64,000 nt of DNA from Nocardia paucivorans NBRC 100373. GTDB taxonomy: Bacteria; Actinomycetota; Actinomycetes; Mycobacteriales; Mycobacteriaceae. The notes under the pieces are model-generated. The model made no database searches, was not told the DNA's origin, and saw nothing but the letters and a program-made list of their open reading frames with translations. This document shows positions 33,994 through 42,453 of the stretch, in pieces; within the stretch, counting starts at the first letter, position 1, and every line of letters starts with the position of its first letter. The translations under genes were made by a program, and so were the position numbers. The stretch covers positions 120,064 through 184,063 of the forward strand of contig NZ_BAGE01000060.1 of NCBI RefSeq assembly GCF_000308675.1. The letters run 5' to 3'.

Positions 33994-34578
33994 ATGCAGA
34001 TTCGAGATCGGCTGCTGCTCGCCGCCGAGCGTCAATTCGCCGAACACGGCGCACTGGACGCGACGTTGGCGCAGATCCGGGAGGCGGCGGGCGCCAGCGT
34101 CGGCGCGCTCTACCACCACTTTCCGGACAAGGCAGAGCTGTATCGACAGGTATGGGCCCATGCCCTCGCCGACTACCAACGGCACTTCTGGGCCGTGGTC
34201 GGGGAGAGCGCCGATGCGAAAGCGGGCATTATGGGCGGGGTCACCGAACATCTGCGGTGGGTCCACGAAAACCGTTATCGCGCAACGATTCTCACCTCCG
34301 CGCGCCCCCCTGGGGTACGCGACAGCGACAGCAACCGCGAGTTCATGGGCAATATCGCCCGCTGGTGGCGCACCCATGCCCGCTACGGCGCGGTTCGCGA
34401 TCTCGATCTCGATCTCGTCTACGCGCTCTGGCTCGGTCCGGCGCAGGAGTACTGCCGGCAGTGGTTGGCGGGCAGTATCCAGCGCGTCCCGCCGACCGTC
34501 GCTCCGGAACTGGCCGATGCCGCCTGGAAAACCCTCGCCACAGCGAACCCCGAAACACCCGACGGAGCCCCCGCATGA
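33994..34578 (+). CDS. TetR/AcrR family transcriptional regulator
   Basis: A 194-aa TetR-family regulator with a helix-turn-helix at residues ~5-50 (RDRLLLAAERQFAEHGALDA, VGALYHHFPDKAELYRQ). The ligand domain shows WVHENRYRATILTSARPPGV, seen in regulators of hydrocarbon/acid catabolism-type genes, but no ligand is assigned. Its TGA overlaps the ATG of a PaaI-type thioesterase (ATGA), so the two genes are coupled. The palindrome at 33975 abuts the start. Confidence 0.85.
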   Translation: MQIRDRLLLAAERQFAEHGALDATLAQIREAAGASVGALYHHFPDKAELYRQVWAHALADYQRHFWAVVGESADAKAGIMGGVTEHLRWVHENRYRATILTSARPPGVRDSDSNREFMGNIARWWRTHARYGAVRDLDLDLVYALWLGPAQEYCRQWLAGSIQRVPPTVAPELADAAWKTLATANPETPDGAPA

Positions 34579-35009
34579 CCGAAACCACCGCCCTCGATCT
34601 CGACTTCGCCAAAAAGATCCTCGCGGCCCAGCCGTTCGCCGGTCTCGTCGGCACCGAGATCACCGCGTTCGGCGACGGCGCCGCGACACTGATCGTCCCG
34701 ATCCGTCCGGAGCTGGCCCAACAGTTCGGCTTCGTCCATGGAGGCGTCCTGTCCTATGTCGCCGACAACACCCTCACCTTCGCCGCGGGCACCGTTCTCG
34801 GCGCCAATGTGCTCACCGGCGGTTTCACCATCACCTATCTGCGTCCCGCCGCGGGTTCCCGGCTGCGTGCCGAGGCCCGGGTAATCGGCTCGACCACCCG
34901 GCAGGCGGTGGTTTCCTGCGAGATCTACGCCGAGACCGATGACGCCGCACCGACGCTGTGCGCGGTGGCCCAGGGCACGACCCGCAGCGTGGAGCGGAAG
35001 CTGTTCTGA
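34575..35009 (+). CDS. PaaI-type thioesterase (hotdog fold)
   Basis: A 144-aa hotdog-fold thioesterase of the PaaI/4HBT-like group. The signature HGGVLSYVADNTLTFAAGTV sits at residues ~55-75 and the C-terminal beta strands (TGGFTITYLRPAAGSRLRAEA) complete the fold. It would hydrolyse acyl- or aryl-CoA thioesters; substrate not readable. It is coupled to the TetR gene and is the plausible target of its operator. Confidence 0.82.
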   Translation: MTETTALDLDFAKKILAAQPFAGLVGTEITAFGDGAATLIVPIRPELAQQFGFVHGGVLSYVADNTLTFAAGTVLGANVLTGGFTITYLRPAAGSRLRAEARVIGSTTRQAVVSCEIYAETDDAAPTLCAVAQGTTRSVERKLF

Positions 35010-35108
35010 GGCGGAACCCGAACCCCGGCCCCGCGTTGACACCTGTTCCGGCCGGTGAGAATGTGGTGTCCTTTGCACCATCCACCGCCAGGCCGAAGGG
35101 AACCCGCG

Positions 35109-36464
35109 ATGATCACACTCGCGTCCGGGGTGTTGATCAATTGGGAGGAGGTGACCGGCCAGTCCCGATTCGTCGTCGACCTGGTCAGTTTTCCGATCTT
35201 CAGCGCGCTGGCCGGCTGGCTCACCAACTGGACCGGTGTGCTCATGCTGTTCTGGCCGGTGGTTTTCCGCGGCGTCTACATACCGGGGCTACGCGTACTG
35301 TATCCGTACTTTCCGCGCCGCGTGCAGGTGCTGCCGACCTTCTCCGCGGACGGCAGCCGGTTCGGATTCCAGGGCTTCATCCCGGCCCGCGCGGAGAAGA
35401 TGGCCAGTATCTGCGTGGACAAGGCTTTGCTGCGGATCGGCAGTCCGCGGGATTTCATCCACGAACTGGACCTCGACGGTATCTCCGACCACGTCGCGAC
35501 GGCGGCGCGCAAACAGGTGCGGTCGATTGTCGACGAGGTGATGGAGCGGGAGAACCCGGAGTTGTGGCGCACCCTGCCGCGGACCATGCGGCAGGTCGTC
35601 TATCAGCGGGTCGACCGGGAGCTGCCCACACTGTGTCGGCGGGCGTTCGCCTCACTGGGTGACAATATCGACCAGCTCATCGACATCAAGGGCTTCGTCA
35701 TCGGCTATCTGCGGGACAACCCGCATATCCTGAAGGACCTCACCACCACCATCGCGGCGCCGGAGCTGAAGTTCATGGTGCGGGTCGGCCTGTTGGGCGC
35801 GCCGTTCGGGCTGTTGCTCGCGCTGTACCTGCACGCGCATCGCGATCTGCCGGTGCTCGGCCTGGTGCCGGCCTGGGTGATCGTGCTGCTGGTCTCGGCC
35901 GTTATCGGTGTGGTGGTGAACATTATCGCCATCCGGGTGGTGTTCACCCCGGGTGATCCCCAACCGCGCTACAAGTACCTGTGGAAACAGGCCCTGTTGG
36001 CCAAACGGCAGCAGCAGGCGGCCACCGATCTGGCGCATATCCTCGCCTACCAGGTGTTGACCCTGCCGAACCTGTCCGACGAGCTGTTGAACGGATCCAA
36101 TGGGGACAAAACCCGACTGCTGCTGGAGGGGTTGATCTCCGACGAGATCCACCGACAGCTCGGTCCGACCACCTCGGTGGTCCGCGCCGCATTCGGCCGG
36201 AGACAGTTCGACAATCTCAAGGTCGGCGCCGCGGGCGCGGCCGTGGGGTTGGCTCCGAGCCTGACCGAGGACGAGGAGTTCATCCGAGAGCAGGCCGAGC
36301 AGATCGATCGTTTCGCGGCCCGCAAACTCCAGGCGCTCACCCCGGGGGAGTTCATGGAGATGTTCTACGCCTCGGTGGAGCAGGACGCCTGGCTGCTGTA
36401 TCTGCACGGCGCGGCGCTGGGTCTGGTGGTCGGGGTCACCCACCTGCTGGTTTTCGGTTGGTAA
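35109..36464 (+). CDS. DUF445 family membrane protein
   Basis: A 451-aa DUF445-like protein. The N-terminus has a short hydrophobic anchor with NWTGVLMLFWPVVF, and two further hydrophobic segments at ~225-280 (LGLVPAWVIVLLVSAVIGVVV). A long helical middle region (RAEKMASICVDKALLRIG, DLTTTIAAPELKF) is typical. Function of DUF445 is not established. Ribosome site AAGGGA precedes the ATG at 35109; the gene starts 99 bp after the thioesterase. Confidence 0.7.
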   Translation: MITLASGVLINWEEVTGQSRFVVDLVSFPIFSALAGWLTNWTGVLMLFWPVVFRGVYIPGLRVLYPYFPRRVQVLPTFSADGSRFGFQGFIPARAEKMASICVDKALLRIGSPRDFIHELDLDGISDHVATAARKQVRSIVDEVMERENPELWRTLPRTMRQVVYQRVDRELPTLCRRAFASLGDNIDQLIDIKGFVIGYLRDNPHILKDLTTTIAAPELKFMVRVGLLGAPFGLLLALYLHAHRDLPVLGLVPAWVIVLLVSAVIGVVVNIIAIRVVFTPGDPQPRYKYLWKQALLAKRQQQAATDLAHILAYQVLTLPNLSDELLNGSNGDKTRLLLEGLISDEIHRQLGPTTSVVRAAFGRRQFDNLKVGAAGAAVGLAPSLTEDEEFIREQAEQIDRFAARKLQALTPGEFMEMFYASVEQDAWLLYLHGAALGLVVGVTHLLVFGW

Positions 36465-36473
36465 TCCCGACCG

Positions 36474-36503
36474 ATAAATACAAGCAAGCGTGCTTGTATT
36501 TAT
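36474..36503. promoter_or_regulatory. 30-bp perfect inverted repeat with operator-like core
   Basis: Perfect 13-bp arms ATAAATACAAGCA / TGCTTGTATTTAT around AGCG. The ACAAGC...GCTTGT core is the style of TetR-family operators, and the repeat is 10 bp past the DUF445 stop and 63 bp before the TIGR03084 gene. A terminator role is possible but no U-tract follows and the arms are AT-rich. Confidence 0.6.
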
Positions 36504-36565
36504 TCTGCGGTGCTGCGATGCTGAACCACAGTCCCCGGTGAGCGCCGAGAAGCTAGAGGAGCCCC

Positions 36566-37405
36566 ATGGTCGCCTTGGAACCGCTACTGGCCGATCTCGC
36601 CGCGGAAAGCGACGAACTGGAACGCCTCGTCGCGCCGCTACCGCCCGCCGACTGGGCGATACCCACCCCCGCGCCGGGCTGGCGCATCGCCCACCAGATC
36701 GGCCATCTCGCCTGGACCGACGAGGTCGCGACCCTGGCCGCCACCGATGCCCGCACCGGCGGCACGGCTTTCGCCGACCTATTGGCCGGCGCGGTGTCCC
36801 ATATGGACACCTTCGTCGACGACGCGGCCGAGGCCGCCGCCGGCGCTCCGATTCCGGAACTGCTCGACCGATGGCGGCGCGCCCGTACCGCTCTCACCGA
36901 GGCCCTGCGCGCAGTACCCGCCGGCAGTAAGGTTCCCTGGTTCGGACCGCCGATGGGCCCGACCTCCATGGCCACCGCACGACTCATGGAAACCTGGGCA
37001 CACGGACAGGATGTCGCCGATGCCCTCGGGGTGGTCCGGACACCGACCGACCGATTGCATTCGATCGCCCATATCGGCGTACGGACCAGGGACTTCGCCT
37101 ACACGCTGCACGGCAGACAGGCGCCCGCCACGGAGTTTCGTATCGAACTCACCGCGCCCTCCGGTGAGCGCTGGACCTGGGGACCGGCCGAGGCGACACA
37201 ACGGGTCACCGGACCCGCCCTGGACTTCTGCCTCCTGGTCACCCAGCGCAGACATCCGGATGATCTGGCCCTACACACCACCGGAACGGATGCCGCCGAA
37301 TGGCTCACCATCGCCCAGGCGTTCGCCGGGCCACCCGGTGACGGCCGAGCCGCGGGACAATTCGACCCATCCGAAGCGAAGCGGGCGAGCGCCAGACCCG
37401 AATGA
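36566..37405 (+). CDS. TIGR03084 / maleylpyruvate isomerase-like DinB-fold protein
   Basis: A 279-aa protein of the DinB/maleylpyruvate-isomerase-type fold. The N-terminal metal-site helix bundle (RIAHQIGHLAWTDEVATLAA with HxxxH-type histidines) is at residues ~33-55; METWAHGQDVADALG follows at ~145 and the C-terminal domain begins around IGVRTRDFAYTLHG. The family is assigned from these motifs; thiol-dependent (mycothiol) isomerisation or transferase activity is possible, unproven. The ATG at 36566 follows GAGGAG. Confidence 0.75.
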   Translation: MVALEPLLADLAAESDELERLVAPLPPADWAIPTPAPGWRIAHQIGHLAWTDEVATLAATDARTGGTAFADLLAGAVSHMDTFVDDAAEAAAGAPIPELLDRWRRARTALTEALRAVPAGSKVPWFGPPMGPTSMATARLMETWAHGQDVADALGVVRTPTDRLHSIAHIGVRTRDFAYTLHGRQAPATEFRIELTAPSGERWTWGPAEATQRVTGPALDFCLLVTQRRHPDDLALHTTGTDAAEWLTIAQAFAGPPGDGRAAGQFDPSEAKRASARPE

Positions 37406-37604
37406 GCCTGGGGCGACAGGTCGGACGTCGTTGGCCGGTGTCTCGCGGCAGTAGGGTGTGGCGCTCGCCGGCCTGAGAGAAATACCCCGCACACGTAGCG
37501 CGAAACCTGCCGGAAACCGATGTCGACGCGCCGCCGGCTCCCCGTGCCTACACTGCCGACGTACCTGAACAGATACGCCGGCGACCCACCGTGGCCGGCC
37601 CGAG

Positions 37605-38798
37605 GTGAACGGGCAGGGTGTGTACGACTTCTGTGTGATCGGCGGCGGAATCGTCGGGGTGGCGACGGCACGGGAGATCCTGCGCCGACGCCCCGGAGCC
37701 GAGCTGCTCCTGCTGGAAAAGGCGGATTCGCTGGGCACCCATCAAACCGGGCACAACAGTGGCGTCATCCACTCCGGCATCTACTATCCCCCGGACAGCC
37801 TCAAGGCCCGACTGTGTCGGCGCGGCGCGGTGGCGACGAAGGAATTCGCCGCGGCGCACGACATTCCCTACGCCGAATGCGGCAAACTGCTCGTGGCCAC
37901 CGACTCCACCGAACACGCCCGAATGCTCGCTCTCTACGAACGTTCGGTGACCAACGGTGTCGAAGTCGAACTGCTCGACGCCGCCGAACTCACCCGCCGG
38001 GAACCTCGGGTCAGGGGCGTCGGGGCGCTGTTCGTTCCGAGCACCGGCATAGTCGACTACACCCGGATCACCACCGCACTGGCCGATGAGATACGCGCCG
38101 CCGGGGGCCGGATCGAGCTCGGCGCGCAGGTCACCGCCATTACCGAAACGGACGAAGCGGTCACGGTTTCCGGACCCATGGGGTCCTGGAGGGCGCACAC
38201 CCTCATCGCCTGCGCCGGGCTCCAGTCCGATCGAGTCGCCCGCATGGCGGGCCTACGTATCTCCCTGCGGATCGTGCCGTTCCGAGGGGAGTACTACCAG
38301 CTGCCGCGCTCACGCGCCGGACTGGTCCGCACCCTGATCTACCCCATCCCCGATCCGAAGCTGCCGTTTCTCGGCGTGCATCTGAGCCCCACCATCGACG
38401 GTGAACTGACCGTGGGGCCGAACGCGGTGCTCGGCCTGTCCCGGGAGGGGTATCGCAAGGGCAGTATCGATCTGCGCGACGCCCGAGAAGTACTCGGCTA
38501 CCGGGGTTTCCACAAAGTGGCGCGGACCCATGTCCGCACCGGCGCGCGTGAACTGCGCAATTCCCTGTTCAAACGCGGCTACCTGGCCGAATGCCGTCGT
38601 TACTGCCCGGAATTGACCTTGGCCGATCTACGGCCGAGACCGGCGGGAATCCGAGCCCAGGCCGTGCTGCGCGACGGAACCCTGGTCCACGACTTCCTCA
38701 TCGAGCGCACACCGCGATCGGTGCATGTCCTCAACGCCCCATCGCCTGCCGCTACTTCGGCCCTACCCATCGCCGAATACATCGCCGACCGACTTTGA
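37605..38798 (+). CDS. lhgO: L-2-hydroxyglutarate oxidase
   Basis: A 397-aa FAD-dependent oxidoreductase of the DAO superfamily. FAD motif CVIGGGIVGVATAREILRRR (residues ~7-26), the characteristic HQTGHNSGVIHSGIYYPPDS and the C-terminal KVARTHVRTGARELRNS point to LhgO, which oxidises L-2-hydroxyglutarate to 2-oxoglutarate with electron transfer to the quinone pool or oxygen. The GTG at 37605 is near AGGTG. A region resembling part of a TPP riboswitch lies just upstream (37452-37530). Confidence 0.82.
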   Translation: MNGQGVYDFCVIGGGIVGVATAREILRRRPGAELLLLEKADSLGTHQTGHNSGVIHSGIYYPPDSLKARLCRRGAVATKEFAAAHDIPYAECGKLLVATDSTEHARMLALYERSVTNGVEVELLDAAELTRREPRVRGVGALFVPSTGIVDYTRITTALADEIRAAGGRIELGAQVTAITETDEAVTVSGPMGSWRAHTLIACAGLQSDRVARMAGLRISLRIVPFRGEYYQLPRSRAGLVRTLIYPIPDPKLPFLGVHLSPTIDGELTVGPNAVLGLSREGYRKGSIDLRDAREVLGYRGFHKVARTHVRTGARELRNSLFKRGYLAECRRYCPELTLADLRPRPAGIRAQAVLRDGTLVHDFLIERTPRSVHVLNAPSPAATSALPIAEYIADRL

Positions 38799-38920
38799 TA
38801 CCTTCGCAGGACAGATGGGCAACGGATCACAGTCAGGCGAATCGGCTATCGATCAACCCGCCAACCCTCCAATAAAGCGGAATTCTGTAGTATTTTGTCC
38901 ATAGCCGTGGAGGGAGGCCT

Positions 38921-39391
38921 GTGGGCTACATCAAATACGCATGCGACGTCAGCGCACCCGTCGATGTCGCCTTCGCTTACACGGACAACCCACTGGCAAT
39001 CCCCCACTGGATGTTCGGCGTCACCGACTGCACCCCGCACGAAGGAACCCCCTCCGGTCAGGGTGCCCTGTTCACCCTGCGCTTTCGATTCCTGCTCTGG
39101 CGACTCGTTCTCACCTGTGAGATCGTCGAATACCGCCACGACGCGGTGATCGGCTATGCCATCCGATCCCGACTGAACCCCCGACTGACCCTGCGCTTCG
39201 ACCCCCTGGGCCCCGGCAGGTCGGTCCTGACCTCCGAACTGAACTATGCTCAACCGGGCGGAATCATCGGACGTCTCGCCGATCGCGGAATCTACGCGAT
39301 ACTGGGCGCGGCCCTACGCCGTAGCGAATCGCATTTGCGAAGGGAGATAGAGGAATTCCACGGAACCGATATTGTCGGCCGAGTCCCCTAG
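38921..39391 (+). CDS. SRPBCC family protein
   Basis: A 156-aa START/SRPBCC-fold protein (ligand-binding beta barrel with long C-terminal helix). The opening GYIKYACDVSAPVDVAFAYT and the pattern up to NPRLTLRFDPLGPGRSVLTS are typical of polyketide-cyclase/dehydrase-like members. The GTG at 38921 has GGAGGGAGG immediately upstream. Ligand unknown. It runs in front of the RNase HI gene, separated by 10 bp. Confidence 0.75.
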   Translation: MGYIKYACDVSAPVDVAFAYTDNPLAIPHWMFGVTDCTPHEGTPSGQGALFTLRFRFLLWRLVLTCEIVEYRHDAVIGYAIRSRLNPRLTLRFDPLGPGRSVLTSELNYAQPGGIIGRLADRGIYAILGAALRRSESHLRREIEEFHGTDIVGRVP

Positions 39392-39401
39392 GGTGCCTGT
39401 C

Positions 39402-40046
39402 ATGATCATCGTGAGTACCGACGGATCCTGCCTGCGCAATCCCGGTGGCGCCATCGGCTGGGCATGGGTCGATCACACGGGCGGCGCCGACAGTGGCGGC
39501 GCGGCGTCGGGTACCAATCAGATCGCCGAACTACGTGCGCTCCTCGAAGCCATTCGCGCCCACCCGGGCCCCGAACCGCTGCTGATCGAAAGCGATTCGC
39601 TATATGCCATCAAGTGCGCCTCGGAATGGATCGCCGGCTGGCGCAACAACGGTTGGCGCACCTCGAACGGCGCTCCGGTGAAGAACGCCGAACTCATCCA
39701 GCAGATCGACCGCGCCATAGCCACCCGCCCCGGGCCGGTTCGATTCCGTTGGGTCCGTGGGCATGTCGGCAACTACTACAACGAGCAGGCCGATGCGCTT
39801 GCCGGCGCCGCCGCTCGCCGAGCAGCCGCCGGCGACAGCGGAAGCACTACGAAAATCGCTACAGTGAAAGGGCTTACGCCGGAAGACGACACCACTCGGA
39901 CAGCGCGTCGTTCCGACAAAAACCCGGTGATCATTGATACCGTGGTCGCCCCCAAAGACCCCGCAGCGTCAGGGAAGGCTGCGGAGAAGGCGGCCGCCCG
40001 GGCCGCAACACCCGCGACGACGGAGCAAGCGCTGACATTGTTCTGA
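39402..40046 (+). CDS. rnhA: Ribonuclease HI with C-terminal extension
   Basis: A 214-aa RNase HI: the catalytic acids are seen in STDGSCLRNPGG (Asp), AELRALLEAI (Glu), ESDSLYAI (Asp) and NEQADALAG (Asp), so the enzyme should cleave RNA in RNA-DNA hybrids. Residues after ~150 form a low-complexity Ala/Lys tail (GKAAEKAAARAATPATTEQA) without an assignable domain. The ATG at 39402 gives the usual N-terminus; upstream in-frame sequence belongs to the SRPBCC end. Confidence 0.88.
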   Translation: MIIVSTDGSCLRNPGGAIGWAWVDHTGGADSGGAASGTNQIAELRALLEAIRAHPGPEPLLIESDSLYAIKCASEWIAGWRNNGWRTSNGAPVKNAELIQQIDRAIATRPGPVRFRWVRGHVGNYYNEQADALAGAAARRAAAGDSGSTTKIATVKGLTPEDDTTRTARRSDKNPVIIDTVVAPKDPAASGKAAEKAAARAATPATTEQALTLF

Positions 40047-40111
40047 ACAATGCCGGTTCATCGCTCCCTCGTCGCGGGGTATACGAATGAACAGACCGCC
40101 TGAATAGGCCT

Positions 40112-40140
40112 CCGGCGGTGGTGGCTCGACCCACCGCCGG
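40112..40140 (+). terminator. Hairpin after the RNase HI gene
   Basis: Perfect 10-bp arms CCGGCGGTGG / CCACCGCCGG around a 9-nt loop, 65 bp after the rnhA stop. Confidence 0.7.
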
Positions 40141-40521
40141 GGGCGCCAGGGCCTCCAGTTTCCTAATTTTACCTGCGGATATAGCCAAATCGACATCACG
40201 CGTGATAACGCTAAATCACCCTTTTTCACGGTGGATTGTGCCCAAAATGTGCCCACGGCGGATGCCCTCAGCACCGCTTACCCCACCGTTTTCCGGCGAC
40301 CGCCGAAGAACTCCGATAGCGGCATGACCGGTCATTTTGTCGGCGCCGGCAAGATGATCGGCCGGGGTACTCGAAAGTGAGTACCCCGGCCGATTCCCTC
40401 CGCCTGGTGGACGGTATCCGCGTCCGGTAATTTTGCGCGATCCCGCAAGATTGTCGACGCCGGCAAGCTGGGCGGCCAGGGGGTACGCACTGAGCAAGTA
40501 CCCCCAGGTTCTCGGCCAGGC
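40141..40521. other. Non-coding stretch with palindromes and duplicated hairpin unit
   Basis: No supported gene between the rnhA terminator and the resolvase-like gene. It holds a 12-bp palindrome ATCACGCGTGAT (40195-40206), an 11-bp-spaced direct repeat of TGTGCCCA (40237 and 40248), a 16-bp-arm perfect hairpin (40357-40394) and a second smaller hairpin (40479-40505). The segment 40160-40230 is visibly AT-richer than its surroundings. It may be a recombination, replication or regulatory site. Confidence 0.5.
40336..40505. repeat. Two diverged copies of a hairpin-bearing repeat
   Basis: Copy 1 (from about 40338) and copy 2 (from about 40452) share TTGTCG-CGCCGGCAAG followed by CGGCC and then a GTAC-to-GTACCCC stem. 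Copy 1 carries a 16-bp-arm hairpin, ATCGGCCGGGGTACTC / GAGTACCCCGGCCGAT around GAAAGT; copy 2 has 8-bp arms GGGGGTAC / GTACCCCC around 11 nt. Confidence 0.55.
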
Positions 40522-40860
40522 CTACGCCCCGTCGACCTCGGCGGGTAGCTGCCCGGTCGACCATCGGGCGTAGGTGTGCGTCGGGCTCACGGTGATCACA
40601 TCGACGACCGACACCAACGTCCGCGGCACGATGCCGTCGAAGTGCTCGAGGCCGGGAACGAACAAGGCCTCGGCTCCGGCTCGGTCGACCGCGTGCACCA
40701 GCTCGCCTATCGGGTCCTCGGTGAACTCGCCGAACACGATGACCTTGCCCAGGTCGTACCCGAACCGCTTGGCCAGACTGCGCATCTGGGCCTCGTCCCA
40801 CTGCTGATGGATGCCGGACTTGTCTTTGCGCAGATATCCGAGAGCCTTCGGTTTCGTCAC
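40522..40860 (-). CDS. Resolvase-like domain protein without catalytic serine
   Basis: A 112-aa protein resembling the N-terminal catalytic domain of serine recombinases: GYLRKDKSGIHQQWDEAQM corresponds to the YxRxS block and LAKRFGYDLGKVIVFGEFTE to the first alpha/beta unit. The catalytic Ser of YxRxS is Asp here, and no second-half DNA-binding domain follows, so recombination activity is unlikely. GTG at 40860 follows GGCAGGGGAAC. A 56-aa gene lies 23 bp upstream in the same orientation. A role in regulation or nuclease-free DNA binding is inference. Confidence 0.5.
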   Translation of the reverse strand: MTKPKALGYLRKDKSGIHQQWDEAQMRSLAKRFGYDLGKVIVFGEFTEDPIGELVHAVDRAGAEALFVPGLEHFDGIVPRTLVSVVDVITVSPTHTYARWSTGQLPAEVDGA

Positions 40861-40883
40861 GTGATGTTCCCCTGCCGTCCCGG

Positions 40884-41054
40884 TTACGCGCTGGTCCTCA
40901 GTCCTTCGGCGATGCGCCCGAGTAACTCCACGTCGTCGCACGCATCGGCATCCACGCGAGCGTCGGTGAGTTCCCAGATGGTCAGCGCGGTCACGATCGC
41001 CTGAGAGCGCATCGGCGTACGGTCCGGCAACGGTGATGGTTCGGCATGGCTCAT
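40884..41054 (-). CDS. Small hypothetical protein, 56 aa
   Basis: Reads MSHAEPSPLPDRTPMRSQAI, then VTALTIWELTDARVDADACD and DVELLGRIAEGLRTSA. AGAGGGG lies 7 nt before the ATG at 41054. Amphipathic helix in the second half. First gene of a two-gene unit with the resolvase-like gene and divergent from the XRE/TPR regulator, so it may be part of a small regulatory cassette. Confidence 0.6.
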   Translation of the reverse strand: MSHAEPSPLPDRTPMRSQAIVTALTIWELTDARVDADACDDVELLGRIAEGLRTSA

Positions 41055-41213
41055 GGTGGATCCCCTCTCGTCCCCTGCTGCTGGAAGGCACCCGGCGCCG
41101 GGGCAGTCGGGGAGTCAACCCGGCGCCGAGTGCTACCGAAAAGGCTCTCGTCCGGCAAGTGCCCAGAGGGCCAGTGGAGGGACAGCGATGAGATATCGAT
41201 CTACCCTCGGGGC

Positions 41214-42374
41214 ATGAGCGAGAACGTGGGGCAGCGGATCGCAGCGGAGCGCAAGATTGCTGGGCTCAGCCAGCGCGCGCTCGCCTCGCGCGCGGCCTAC
41301 AGCCTGAGCATGGTGAAGGCGGTGGAGCAGGGACGGGAACCGGCCTCGCCCGGGTTCATCTCCGCAGTGGCCCGCGCGCTACGGATCACCCCAGAACAGT
41401 TGACCGGCGCACCCTATGACGACGGGAAACCGTTGTCGGACGCCGTGAATGAGCTGTCCGTGCTGCTGACCGAAAGCCGGTACGCGCGGGCGATGGAGCC
41501 CGGTCCACTGGGGCAGCTCGAGGCAGACCTATCCGCGGCGCAGGACCTGTACCGCCGGGACCGCACCCGACAGACCATCGAGGTATTGCCCGGCATCATC
41601 CGTCGACTGCACGGCGCCGTGCGGGAGCTGTCCGGGGACGAGAAGGCCCACGCCTACACCCTGCTCACGGCCGCGTATGTGCTCGCCGAGTGGTCGGCCC
41701 GCCGGACCGGCCACCTACTGCTCACGCTGCCCGCGCTGGAACTGGCCGACACCTACGCGCCGATGGCCGATGACCCCAACTGGGGCGCGTTCTCCATCCT
41801 GGCCCGCGCCCGGGTGCTCACCCACTACGGGGAATCCGAGGTCGCCGGCCAACTCATCGACTCGGCGATAGCGGCGGCCGACGAGAGCCGCGCCGGGCTG
41901 GTCCTGGGTGGCTACGCCCACCTTGCCGCCGCGGTGAACGATGCCCGGAAACTGAACTACTCGGGGGCGTCCGACCATATCGGAGCGGCCCGTGAGATCG
42001 CCTCGCGCACCGGTGAGACGGACCTGTATCTGGTGGACTTCGGTCCGCTGAATACCGAGATCCACTCTCATGCGGTCGAGCTGGAAGCCGGCGACCCGAA
42101 CCGGTCGGCGGTCGAGGGCGCCAAGCTCACCTATCCGGCCGGGGCATCGCGTACCCGGGTAGCCCACCACTGGCAGGACAACGCCCGTGCGTGGCTGATG
42201 GCAGGGAAGCCGGACAAGGCCCTGGTCGCGCTGAACAAGGCCCGTGCCGCGGCACCTCAGCAGACTCGCTTGCACCCGTCGGTGCGGGAAACGGTGCACG
42301 GGATAGCGGCGGCGCAGCGTCGACAGAGTGAGGGCCTGGTGGGTTTCGCGTCATGGCTCGGCACGACGCTGTAG
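41214..42374 (+). CDS. XRE-family regulator with TPR-like C-terminus
   Basis: A 386-aa regulator. Helix-turn-helix at residues ~5-60 (GQRIAAERKIAGLSQRALAS, RAAYSLSMVKAVEQGREPAS). The C-terminal ~300 residues are helical repeats of TPR type (YTLLTAAYVLAEWSARRTGH, AHHWQDNARAWLMAGKPDKA). This architecture is frequent among regulators carried by actinomycete mobile elements and near small proteins. It is divergent from the 56-aa/resolvase-like pair. Target unknown. Confidence 0.78.
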   Translation: MSENVGQRIAAERKIAGLSQRALASRAAYSLSMVKAVEQGREPASPGFISAVARALRITPEQLTGAPYDDGKPLSDAVNELSVLLTESRYARAMEPGPLGQLEADLSAAQDLYRRDRTRQTIEVLPGIIRRLHGAVRELSGDEKAHAYTLLTAAYVLAEWSARRTGHLLLTLPALELADTYAPMADDPNWGAFSILARARVLTHYGESEVAGQLIDSAIAAADESRAGLVLGGYAHLAAAVNDARKLNYSGASDHIGAAREIASRTGETDLYLVDFGPLNTEIHSHAVELEAGDPNRSAVEGAKLTYPAGASRTRVAHHWQDNARAWLMAGKPDKALVALNKARAAAPQQTRLHPSVRETVHGIAAAQRRQSEGLVGFASWLGTTL

Positions 42375-42398
42375 AGCTCGAGGTCGCCGAGACCTGAT

Positions 42399-42441
42399 GT
42401 CCGCCTGGCGGACGTTGAGGAGAGAGTGACAACCTGTCACT
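42399..42441. repeat. Two palindromes between convergent genes
   Basis: GTCCGCC-T-GGCGGAC (42399-42413) and AGTGACA-ACC-TGTCACT (42425-42441) sit between the XRE/TPR stop and the end of the next gene on the minus strand. Function unknown; terminator or protein-binding site. Confidence 0.45.
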
Positions 42442-42453
42442 GCCTGCTCACGC

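Noticed and set aside
39969..40274. Possible small integrase-like open frame
   Set aside because: No tyrosine-recombinase motif is present, and most of it covers the rnhA end and the terminator.
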